Program-made: the position numbers and the translations under genes
Origin: Bradysia coprophila
Taxonomy: Eukaryota; Arthropoda; Insecta; Diptera; Sciaridae
NCBI RefSeq assembly: GCF_014529535.1
Contig: NC_050736.1
Coordinates: forward strand, 1,364,001 to 1,428,000
Length of the DNA: 64,000 bases
Direction of reading: 5' to 3'
Shown: positions 1 through 11,470 of the stretch, piece after piece
Numbering within the stretch: the first letter of the stretch is position 1
Layout: every line of letters begins with the position of its first letter
The notes under the pieces: model-generated
What the model was told of the DNA's origin: nothing
The model's database searches: none
The model's input: only the letters and a program-made list of their open reading frames with translations

Positions 1-2776
1 GTCGTGCAGTTGTTCTTTACTTGAAGCAATGTTGTATGTTTCTTCTTCCGAACTTCCAACGGGACGAAGACCTCTTGGTAGATATGGACTGCCACCTCTA
101 CTAGGTAAAAATGGTCGCTTAACAACTCGAACAGCGGGACGTACTTCAATGTCGTCATTTAGTGAGTCTGTACCGGTTGGAGGAAGTTGTTGATTTTTAT
201 AAGTTGGCGCACGTCTGGGTGCTTCATCGATTAGGGGTGGTTCTACATGTACCTGAGGACTGATATCCTTTGCTGTCGGAGGAAGTCTGCTCGTAGATGG
301 TTTATATGGAACATAAATTGGTGATTTTTGTGGAATTTCCTTAGGTGTACTATCAAAATCTTCATCAACAGCGGTTGGTGCTTCGATTATTGAAGGTCGC
401 ACTTCTTTTACATTAGATCGAAAATTGTTTCTTGATTTAGTCCTGAAATTTTGTTGATCAGAATTTTGTTTCTGATTGTTTCTGCTTCGATCGTCGTTTC
501 TGCCTCTGTCGTCTAAGGGCACTTGAACTGGTTCCTTCGGTGTGTCTTCTGTTGTCTGTCGATGCTGTGGCCGGAAACTGTTTCGGAATCTATCCCTATT
601 TCTTTGCTGTTGCTCTGACTGAACGGTGGAAGGACCAGATGGAACAGGCGCTCTATCGTTATTATCGTTGGCGGTATTTCTTCTCATTTGTGTATTAAGA
701 TCTTGGTCGGGGGCAGTAACTCTTGATGGTTTGGTGTCACTCTTCGAGATCGGCTTCACTTCTGGACTTGTTTCTTGTTCTTGTTCGGATTCAATGACAT
801 CGTCATATTCCTCTTCGATGAACTCTTCTTTCGGAATTTCATCTTTAATGGATGGTCTGGGATTTCTACCTGGCGGTGCAACAATTGTCCTCGATTTATG
901 TTGGGCTTGTGGTCGTACTTCGGTCTTAGATGATGTCTTTTGTGGCGGAAGTTCATCTTCGTATTCATCATAATAATCATCCTTTTCACCTGCTGTAACA
1001 GGTGCACTCTCGCTCTTCTTGTAGTCGTATTTCTGCTTTTCATTAAGTGGGACTGGTCTGCTAATTTTTGGTGCAACTCTTGGACGATTGAAAACAGATG
1101 CACCATTACTTGAAGGTCTTACTTTAGGCAGCTCTTCCTCGCGAATTTCTTCTCTCACATTTTTTCGGCGTGGTGGAGGTGGCGGATCTTCAAAATCATC
1201 TCGATTTACTGCAGGACTTGTTCGACCTTTGACACGTTTTTCTGTTTGTGAATTTCTGAAGTTATTTCGTCTTGGCGGCAATTCTTCTTCAGGTTCGTCA
1301 TAATTGGAGGAACGAGGCCTTTCATATTCAATTTCGAGTTCTTCGTCGTCTTCGTTCTTCAATGGTCGTTTATTGTTTGTGACGTAGCGATTTCTATCGC
1401 GATCTCTGACTCTTTCTCGTTCATCCGGTACAGGTCTTCTATCCCGATTGAATTTTTTAGTTGGTTCTGGCTGCACTGCATCAGCCACACTTCTTGGTTC
1501 ATCGTCTTGCGATCGACTGGTGCTTCGTTGCTCATTCAAATTGCGACGATTATTTCTTTCTCGATTTCTATATCGCCGATTGTTTGCTGGTCGATTACGG
1601 TTTCTAGTTTGAGTTCTCTGTTCATAATCATAATCTTCGTCTAGCGGCTCTTCATCTTCATATCCTCTGTCATTCTCTGGGTAATCATCTTCGTAAGCTG
1701 GGCGATATCGGTTCCTAACAGCTGGTTTTCGTCTACGATTAACTCGTTCCTCGACAGCATAGTCATCATATTCCTCGTCTTCGTAATAATAATCATTTTG
1801 TGGTCGTCTTCGCCTCAGTGGTTTTCTTCCGACGGGTCTTCGTTGTCTTTCTGTTGTTGTTGGAGGTGGAGCAATCGTTGTTGTTGTCGTTGTGGTGGTT
1901 GTAGTTGCACGGTAAAGAGCATCATTTCTAAAAATTGCAGAAAGACTGTGCCATTAGCTGTTCATGATCTATATTCGTTAACCACTCACCTAAACCAGTA
2001 CTTTGCGGAATTTTTGCAATTCACCTCAGACACGAAGTGACATATAAAAGTCTTCTGATCGAAAGCTGTGAAATTCGCACATAAAAAGTCATGTCGAATA
2101 CCGTAAATGCAGTGATGGTACAACTGTAATTGAAAATGATTCTGTTACGTGGTTTGAGAAATGTGGTTAAAAATACGTACTTGACACCCGAATTTAATGG
2201 AAGCGTAGAATCCGTCATGTAATCCATCACATTTAAAGTCTATGTCCTCTGCATCAGGTACACTATTCAAAAATGGATATGACGACAAATTGAATCTAAG
2301 AATCGAAAGAACCATTTTAACTCGACTGAAAAAAGAAATAAATTTTGTTGCTTATTCCATACCCATTCAGTTCTCTCGGTAGATTAGGATCCCAAACATA
2401 GTCTATTTGCGGAATGCCTGTTAGTGGAGGCTTTGTCACTTCTTCTTCATCTAATTGGTCGGAATGAACCTTTTTTTCGAGAATTAGGAAATTATTTAGT
2501 AAGAGGTTGAGCTTTAAAATACAAATCAGATTTACTTCCTCATTATCATCGGCCACAGCTGGCTCTGTCGTTGTTGTGGTCGAGGTTGATGTCGTTGATG
2601 AAGCAGAATTTTTACCAAATATCAGTGAGGTTGCCCTAAGTGCTTGCGCGTTTGGCAATATAACAACAACGGCTGTGTAACATATTGCAGGTTTGGTAAA
2701 ACAAATAATGGAAAATTGAGAACACTCTAAGACATTTACCTGCTAATAGTAGCAGCCAACGCTTCATCCTGTTCAT
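1..2776 (-). CDS. CPAP1-type secreted chitin-binding (peritrophin-A/CBM14) protein, 3' end beyond window
   Basis: Six exons read on the minus strand: 2740-2776, 2536-2672, 2363-2469, 2181-2295, 1990-2123 and 1-1927 (open at the edge). The start MNRMKRWLLLLA continues across the first intron into a hydrophobic stretch ending near PNAQA, a good signal peptide. After a Ser/Thr-rich linker and the conserved-looking block DYVWDPNLPRELNG comes one CBM14 domain with six cysteines spaced C-x14-C-x5-C-x9-C-x12-C-x7-C, followed by more than 600 residues rich in Arg, Asp, Glu, Pro and Asn, low complexity and with no stop. One CBM14 domain plus a long disordered tail is typical of cuticular proteins analogous to peritrophins 1. 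These are extracellular and bind chitin in the cuticle. The 2470-2535 intron has a weak acceptor and is a multiple of three, so those 22 residues could be retained. The signal peptide and cysteine spacing are seen; the family name is inferred from them. Confidence 0.82.
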
Positions 2777-5700
2777 CGCATAAATCTGAAAGGGAGAAAA
2801 ATAAAATGTTTCAGAACAATTCAAAAGGTTAAGTTATGATCCACATTCTATGCAACCAATGTAATGCAATTCCAATAATTTTCTCAGACTCTCAAAATAA
2901 CAGTCCTATCCTCCTAAACTGCCATCATTCGATAGAGGTAATGTAACAAAATTAAGTCATAAAAACGTTGATTTTATGAGCCTTCAATTCAATCGTATAT
3001 TATGTCACGCATGCATTACTTCATAAATAGCAAAACAATGTACTGTTAAAGATCATTATGGCCAATAATACAACATAATTTGTCGTAATTATTATGACCA
3101 CAAATTTTAATTCGGTCACCAATATGTACACCGACCACATAGCACATAATAACGTAACATTGCAATGTCTGCGTTTGTAGGTACATTATGTGACAAAGTG
3201 AATTAACTGCTCCAACCGCTCCAACCAACAAAAAAAAGGTGTTCAAAAACGTACAACGTGTAGTACGATTAATTAAATTTACATTTCTTTGCTCAAAACC
3301 ATTTTTCCAATTCATTTTGTCACTGGTTAAAGTGCTATACGATTTATATCTTCATTTTGATTTCAGTTCATTCGAACACGTAGAGGTTTATATGGCTTGT
3401 GTATTAAATTCACATTTTGCTGGTCGATTATTCCCTCATTTAAAAATCACTCATGATTGTTGCATGAAGTGAGTCTATTATGTATGCAACATACTGAATA
3501 TATTCGATTCAAATATTTCCATTTACAAAATGTTTTGCTGTTAATAACGAATGATCGCGGTTATAATGGAAATTGGCAAAATATTTTATTGGCAAAATTT
3601 TGATACCGGATTTGACTGAACAGTTAGTATGTTCGGAAGAGCAACTAATTTTTTGGGGGGTCTAATATTTAGAGTATAAGGAATATTGTCAAAAATGAAA
3701 CCCAACAATCAACGGTCTTTCTCCGCTAAGTTTACAATTTCCTGCTGACTATAAATACCTAAACTTTAAATATAAGTTGCATGACTTAAAAATTTAACAA
3801 AATTTCCAACTTATAAAATTCAGGTTTTCGGATTCTTTGAATCCCACTTTACCGAACCAGTAGTGACCCAACTAACAGAAGTTGATCGAAAATGCATTTC
3901 TGCAAAAAAGATATTAGTCACGTATCTCTCTGACAGGTGGTTCTCCTTAATAAAGATATCTTTAATTGGAATAAATTCTTCATTAACACAGATATCTGCA
4001 AGGTCTTTTCCAATTAAAAATTCACAAAAACAAACAAATTAAATTGATGAATGGCCGGTATTAGCCTCATCTCGATTAATCAATTCTTACCTACTCATCA
4101 ACTTCACCATAGCATTCTCGCTTGAGATTGCTATGACTTCACACAACAAGTTACTTAAGCATAAAATCATAAATAGATTGCAATTCCGACTTAACTAAGC
4201 TAAGTCGAGCTAAGTTGACAGAAACATGTAAAATGTAAAATTAAGCAACAAAACGGTTCTTAACACTATGTCTTATTTAAATCAGGAAATTAGATCAACA
4301 TTTTTATACTAAATGAAATGGTGTTGACCATGGAATGAAATTAACGTCGCCCCTCTATTTCATTATCGGCAATTAAAAGTACTAATATCTGACTAGAGGA
4401 GTCAATGGTTAGTTTTAATTATCAGCCAAACAATACGACTTTTACAATCATGTATTTGTATCCAATGGATTGTTTTCTTGTGTACGTACAACCAATTTGA
4501 TCGAATATCTTGGAAATGAGATAAAAATCTTTGCGAAAAATCCACTTATATGTAAAATATCTGTTTTAATAAGCATGGCTGCGTTTGCATTGTTTGCAAG
4601 AAGAAGAAAAAACTCGGTAAATCGACAAACGTACTATATTGCACTAAGCACTATTACACATGCATTAATGCCATGCACTCGTTCTTTTTTTTTTCTCCAT
4701 GTGTACGGAGAAAATATTAATGGTGTACATATGCTGCTTATAAAAAATATCGAAAAATTTCGAAAACAAAGTCTGCACATACCTCTTTGAAAACTCTAAT
4801 ATTCAACTTGATTTATTTACTTTTTCAGTTAGGTAACTCTTTCGTCTTTTAGTGGAAGTTGTTCGGAAACTTTTTATGTTTTTTTTAATTTGTTTCTATT
4901 TCTATCCCAACGATTAAAATTGTGTGAAAATATATGTGTAACGCAATTCAAAACAAATTAATTCCAAACAAATTATAATTAATAAGTCCGTCCGAAATGA
5001 TCAATCAAATATTGTTTTATTTTAACTTCATTTAAGACACCACCTCAATAATTAACGATAAAAAAACGATTGTAAAGTGATATTTTCAACTTTTGCAAGT
5101 GAGGTTTTGGCTCAGCTATATTTTTTATGTTTTATATAAATCACACTCAGCTCAGCTGGTATTGTATATGTTGTAACTTTCACGTTTTTAGATGTGACGT
5201 TGTTTTGCGATATTGACTCGATTATAAAAGCTCTGTTGCAACTCTCTGGGCAACGTTACTATCACAACACCGCGCACACATTTAATAATACCGAACGACT
5301 TTACACACAGCCATTTTCAATGTTCATTAGCGATTTTGAATGCATATATATATATCGAAAAATGTTATTTATTTGTCCTCATCATCATTCCACATCATAT
5401 ACCATTTCATCAAAAGGTATAAGACCAATGTAAGAGCGACGAATTTTAAATAAATGATAAACACTTCACGAATTTGTTGAAGAATTTTGACGGATTTGTG
5501 TGGAAACCACTCGAGAAAATAAATAACGAATTATCGAAATAACGACAAAAGATTTTGAAAAAAAAACCGTAACAACACTTGAGGTAAATTCAAACAAAAA
5601 ACTCACTCTCGATCGGATAACAATATTTATTACTTTACTTTTCGAACAACAACATATTCACCAACGGCAAGAGACAAGACTAATTTTCCAATCATTTCAC

Positions 5701-7180
5701 AAGTCAACTGAAACCGTCTGCGAGAGACTGATGGTGTCTTACTCGCGTATGTTGCTGTAAACTCCATAAAACATTTTTATATTCAATTATATAATAGTAG
5801 AATGTTGTTTTCTACATTTACATCTTTCAATATGTGTGTAAGTACTGTGCTGTTGGAACAGATTTGCTTGTTGTATATAAGACGGTTAGCATGGATTAAT
5901 TTCTGCATCATCTACATACCCAAAGGATCTTCTGGATTGATTTTGGATCGGCTAGTCATCTGTTATCGACAGAGACGATGGTCTCAGTTATTATTCAAAT
6001 TGTGTGCGAAAACCAATGAAAAAACTGTTTTATATCAAACATTAGAAAATAGTTTTAACATCAGAAGTAGTAGATTTATAATTTATAACCTCAGGTTGTA
6101 TATGTTTGATGTTCTTAACTGGTCATCATTAACTGCTCCATTGTATTATAAAGACGCGAAAACCCATTAAATGATAAATTGCAAGTGATTTTTCAACGGC
6201 GACGGTGTAACCCACATCCAACTGCTACACGTCATTTTAGGATTTTTTGTGTAAGTTGCAACATGTGCTGTTCTCATTGCATCTGTACCACCTTTCTTTA
6301 AAAAAATCAGTTTTCCGAGACTATCAAGCTAACAGTGAACTATAAAAACTGACGTTCGCATCTCCAATAACCATTTTATGGGGTCATTTTGTAATCTTCA
6401 GAAAAATTCATTTTTTTTTCTTTTTAATATTTTTTGTCACAATTTTGCACCGCAAGGTAATAGTGTTGAGTTGACTCTAAAACTGTCTGAATTTAGCAAT
6501 CAATAACATTATTTGTTGAATGTATTACTGTTAACATTTCACATAAAATAAATATTGAATGAATCTGAAACTGCACACTTTTGCTTTTTGACCTTCTAAC
6601 TACTTAATAACCCGAAGCCACCATACAGAAAGATTTTTCAACTCTTGATAGAGCGGATCAAATTTAATATTGTGAGTAAAAGAAACTTGTGTATCCATTG
6701 TGGTGCAGGTATAACATTATTATGAAATTAATCAGCTTACAGATTTTTTTAACTAATTAAAAGCTGTAAGAAATTTAGCGCTATGCGATCTTTGAATAAT
6801 TTCTGAATGACCTCCTCGATTTAGATAATGTCTTCAAAGTATTATGTGATTTTTGTATTATTTTTTTGTGGCACGCCGACCATATGTGTGTTATGCTGCT
6901 GGAGTAAAGAAATTATCTTAATGATACAATGAATAATTTGCAAGCAACTGCGATGAAATACCACGCACCGAAAGGTAAATGGTAATGTATACAATCCTAC
7001 CGAGCCAAAACTGTTTTAATTCCTCAGTAAATGATCGTAGAAAAATTTGTTGGAAATGTGTAACTCACTTGATTTACAGTTCAGCGATTGCGATTCAATA
7101 TACTACGTGCTTCTGTTCGATAAATGCAATTTTTGTTTGTTCATTTTCGCTTTTATTGACCAGAAGCACAAGAAGTATAA
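2777..7180. other. Intergenic DNA, no gene seen
   Basis: AT-rich sequence upstream of the CPAP1 gene. The short open frames here (for example 3046-3315, 4470-4790 and 5194-5433) have no recognisable domain, no paired splice sites and low-complexity composition, so none is called. Around 5945-6060 there is a diverged fragment of the dispersed repeat called family A below, recognisable by CATCTGTTATCGACAGAGAC. Confidence 0.6.
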
Positions 7181-7362
7181 TACCCCTTCGGGACGGGCTA
7201 TAACGTCCCTACGGGGTAGGGTAATCTCGCACACCACACAAATTCATGGTGTGCGAGATTCACCTCTAAGTGGTGAATCTCGCACAGTCATGACTTTTCG
7301 TTACATGTCGTAAAAGGACGCATACTATGATCGCGTGTGCGAGATTCCCCGACACCGTCCCT
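7181..7362. repeat. Cluster of interlocking hairpins (CTCGCAC motif)
   Basis: A GC-richer island in AT-rich DNA. TACCCC at 7181 pairs with GGGGTA near 7213, and inside it GGGACG pairs with CGTCCC. Next AATCTCGCACACCA pairs with TGGTGTGCGAGATT around a 10-base loop (about 7222-7260). AATCTCGCAC recurs near 7276 and its complement GTGCGAGATT near 7338. The region ends with CCGTCCCTAC, echoing the start. This looks like the remains of one or more foldback elements; no coding potential. Confidence 0.6.
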
Positions 7363-10024
7363 ACTTGTCAAAATAAAATTTGGAACTTCTGACGTAATGG
7401 ACTAGAAAGAAACCCGAACTCGTATTTTTAAATGTAAAGTTTTAGGATCAGATCGATTAATAACTGTAAATCTTGCTGCAAATATGCAAGTTTTGGGGTA
7501 ACGAACAAAAAGACTGTTAAAAAGGTACTTTCAAGGGATTAGTCACAGGTTAAAATTCGTTGACATGACTTAAATATTTACTCGCACTTCATGGCGCTTG
7601 CTCTGCAGTCATGCTTCACTTTCTCAAGATTAACCCGTCTCGTCTTATATTAATAGTTGCACGTATTTTGATATTTCAATTGGTAAATATTTGCTTATAT
7701 TTTCTCACATTATTAGCTTTATTAAACAAATATTCCAAATGTCGATTTGACTCGCCATAGCTTCGCTCTCGTGTGTCTAGTCTTATCAATTGAGCTGGAA
7801 TTTCTTTTGAGAACTTATAAATGTTCTCGGGTACATAAGCATAGTGGCGCTTGGTTGGTCTCTCAACTTACCACTTCAAATGAAAGGATCTCAAAGTAAA
7901 GCCATTAGCAGCGAAACTAGTTAATTGATGGTCTAGCCAATACTCTTTTATGTACGGTTAAAGCAACATAGTAATCCTTTTGATCTCAGTATTTTCAACA
8001 GACTGACTAACAAAATCTATTACTTCAATTTTTTTAACAAACAGTTGACTATATGTAATGCCGCAACTGCCGGTCATAGTTCACCTTTCTCGTCGTGGTA
8101 GATAACATACGCCATTACAAGCAATCACTAAATCATTTCTTTTATTTGGACAATGAGCTAAAGTTATTGAAACTATTAATATTTGCGTAGATATATCTCA
8201 TATTATTATGTGACTTGTTTACTTGGCACAGATTATTTTCGTTACAGCACTTACTGAACACTAATTGGTTTATGGTGAATTAAAGCGAAATAATCGCATT
8301 ACCAAACATTACGTATAAAGTGCCAAACACCTTAAGACATCGACCACAAACCTTGATTGGGCGTAATGCGGAAAATGTTTTGCTATATGCGAACGATAAC
8401 TAGTTTAAAAACGGAACTGGACAAATTTTGATATTATTTATTGCACTAGATTATGCGCTTAGAAAGATTGGCCCCGGGCTATCTGACTGTACTTCTGATA
8501 AAATTATTTAGAAATTATTTATTGGTTAAAAATATAAACTAGACACTGAGTTCTCCTGCTGTGCATGTTCAACTTCAATATCTATTTGCGCTGATTAAGA
8601 TTTGTATTTTTAGTTGTTTTTTTTTCACCAATTCACAAAACGATGATGTAGGTATCCAAATATACATCAAACCAAATTAATATTTCCAAATGAATGAAAT
8701 ACGTTTATTATTCACTTTCATATGCTCTTGACTTCTAAAAACAATAAATGGTTTCGTAATGAAAAGTATCCAATTCAAAATACAACTTTAACGTATAGTC
8801 CCAAGACGGATTGAAACAAAGGAGTTGAAGCAAAAGACCTTGTGATATGTTAAACTGTCGCCTGTTCAAATGACCTTTTGCAGGTTTTTTTAATGACTTT
8901 TTTGATAATTTTTTTGTTTCTTTTAATCAAAATCGTGTACCTATTTGAATGATAATTTCAACGAAAATTGTTTATTGTTTTTTAAATGTTGTTTTGCGTT
9001 ACGTTATTTCTACGCGGTATTTATGGATTAGTTGGAATACGATGACCATACGTATTGACATAATTTAGCATGTCGATTATACTTGAACAATATATAAGAC
9101 AAATGACGCAGCGTGATTTATTTTGGATGGATGATGGTAAAATGTTGTCATTGAGTTAAAATTATTCCTTCATAAACGAGTTATCAACGAGATAAAAATG
9201 TATGGCCAAGATGTACACACGTATAAGCTCTTACCAAATTTTTAGAATCAGATGACACAATTTTCTAAATAAATGATCTCTCGAAGTTCGAAATTCGGTG
9301 ATTCCCTAATATTTCTATTTCCGTCTCATCATTCTCAACGAAATTTCAACCAAACGATAAAAATAAATAACCCGTGTTGGTTTAAGCAAGCAATCACTAC
9401 CACAAGATAGTGATGAAAGAAATAATCAACAAGGCACAATTTCCAACTAAAAGACTTGATTGCAATCAAAAGACATCAATAATGTAACCAACCTCATAAA
9501 ATTGTGATTTTATGAAATAATTTAATTGAAATTGAAATTGATTTGATAAATTTGATTTCCTTGTAAAGGAGTGGCGTCTTTTCATCAATTTTCTATCCCC
9601 TACAAAAATAAGTTTAATTGGCGTGATAATAAGTCCGTTAAGCATGCGGAATTAACATCAGCGAGTTAGCATTATGAAAGGTATTCTGACAAGGTAGTGT
9701 TCGTAAAGATATCTTATTGCTCATTCTAGTTGATAGAGATCTCGCTTAATATTTGGAAGACAACATCTATGATAAGTTCAGAAACACGCATGGAAAAACC
9801 TGCAACTAAAGGTAGAACGTTCGATAACCTTTATTGGCTTGGTACATGCTTTGAGATAACTGATTAATGTATAGTAGTAACGTTAGCCATTCACAAGCAG
9901 CAAGAATATTAGCCGTATATTTATCAGATCTATTACTTTACTTCAACAAACTGGACATCGAATCGTTGTCTCCATTGCCTTTAACAATAGGGTGGGTCGT
10001 ATTTTCATTTTGTTTTTGTTTTAA
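7363..10024. other. Intergenic DNA, nothing recognised
   Basis: No open frame with recognisable protein features, no RNA gene and no clear repeat structure was found on either strand in this 2.7 kb AT-rich stretch. Confidence 0.5.
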
Positions 10025-11227
10025 AACGCCTGACCCCAGGCTGTACTTACAATTGAACAAGGAATCCGAAACAGCAAAAAATGAAAAATTGTTCCTTCCC
10101 TTGCATCAAGACTGATTTTTGATTTTCGGGGTCGTAGCGTGGGGTTGTACACATTGCTGACGACAAACATCCACAAAGTGATTATTGTCTTTGTCTGTCG
10201 CAACCAGCATGACTGATTTACCACATTGGTAACGTGTGAGCTTGGAACGCCAGTTGGCCTGGGTTCGAGGCTCATTGACACAACTAAAAATTTTTATTTC
10301 AAATTTTCGTTTTAACGCATATGTAAGACTTATAATCATCGATCGTCGGGTGATCGGTTGGCTCAGTGACAATATCGGCCAAGATTTGTCGTTGTCGGTT
10401 AAAACGGAACGTAGCGCAAAATGCATTGAAAAAATGCGGTCACCCTTTTGCTAGTGTTCGAATTCTGGCCAGGGGCAGACAATTTTTTTTATTTCCTTTT
10501 CTTGGTTTTTTTTGCATAGCCAAAGTTACAACGAATGAATTGGAGATACATTTTTGGTTTTTTGGATGAATAATTCGCTAATTGTTGTGTTTACCAAATA
10601 TTTTGCATCATTTACTACTTACGCGCCAGTTTCAATCATAGGGTTTAGGCAAAACCTATGTTTAGGCAATTTCAAAGTTTCGATATTTGAGCAAGTCAAA
10701 TTCATATTACGCAACGTGTGCGTAAAGATTTCCAATCCTCATGTTGTAGGATATAAAATCAAGGATGCAAGAGCAGAATGGACAAATGATAACTGGTGGG
10801 CAAGGTGAAACATTCGAAAGTTTGGACTACAAAATGGTGACGGTGAATCCCTTAATGAGGAAGGGTAATCATGTTTTACCAATTTGATTTTTCTTTTCGA
10901 ATGTGTCATAGTCTCTAGCAGCAGTAAATCACTGACAAAACTACTTCCTTTTTCGACTTTCGAACCTCCACCACAAGCCAATAAACATATATTCAAATTC
11001 AACTACTATGGGCATATAAACAAACCGTCGCTGAAAAACAGCTCCACTTTCATAAAATTCGTCCGGTTGTTCTCAAATGTCCGAGATATCAGTCAGCAAT
11101 GTGTGCAACCTCAAAAATGTGAAAATTAAAAATCAGCATTGAAGCAAGGAAAAAAACAATTTTTGATTTTTTTTTACTTTTTCGGATTCTTTGTTCAATT
11201 CTAAGTACAACCTGGGGCCAGGCCTTT
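10025..11227. mobile_element. 1.2 kb non-autonomous TIR element flanked by TTAA
   Basis: The ends are inverted copies of each other for roughly 135 bp. The left end starts AACGCCTGACCCCAGGCTG and the right end, read on the other strand, starts AAGGCCTGGCCCCAGGTTG, with similarity continuing to a shared ACACATTGCTGAC near 10150 and its complement near 11095. TTAA lies directly outside both ends (10021-10024 and 11228-11231), the target duplication used by piggyBac and Kolobok type transposons. The interior has no transposase-like frame; the small overlapping frames at 10021-11129 are shadows. It contains tRNA-like promoter boxes. The superfamily is inferred from the TTAA only. Confidence 0.6.
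10225..10271 (+). repeat. tRNA-like (pol III box) segment, probable SINE head fragment
   Basis: TTGGTAACGTGTGAGC followed by GCCTGGGTTCGAGGC resembles the D-arm (A box) and T-arm (B box) of a tRNA-derived SINE. The T-arm closing pairs are imperfect and no full cloverleaf can be drawn, so this is not called a tRNA gene. A second box-like pair, TTGGCTCAGTGAC at 10358 and GTGTTCGAATTC at 10454, lies just downstream with wider spacing. Confidence 0.35.
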
Positions 11228-11377
11228 TAACATAAAAACGAAGTGAAAGTCGTCATTTATGTTTTTGTCGTTGATAAGAGATGCTAAATGCTAAAATGAT
11301 TTTGTATCTACCTTCTATGTCTGATCTTTGCATTTGCAGTCTCCTCCATCATTTGATACGTTTCCTAATTATGAAGT

Positions 11378-11470
11378 ACATTTTACATGTGTCGAAAACC
11401 GAAATTTTCTTGTTTCAAGCACTACTTTCGACGCCCTCAGCGTGTAATACTTATTTTCCTAGCGCAAGCT
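11378..11470 (+). repeat. Dispersed repeat family B, fragment
   Basis: Carries the family B signature: GTGTCGAAAACC, then TTTCAAGCACTACTTTCGAC, then a CCCTCAGCGTG end. Matching copies lie at about 45838-46042 and 50588-50766. The two TCGAAA/TTTCGA blocks form an imperfect inverted repeat. Confidence 0.55.

Noticed and set aside
3046-3472. Two overlapping opposite-strand frames of 77 and 89 residues
   Set aside because: Overlap on opposite strands, with no signal peptide, domain or splice support; typical chance frames.
10021-11129. Overlapping short frames on both strands
   Set aside because: All lie inside a TTAA-flanked inverted-repeat element; none has a recognisable protein domain.
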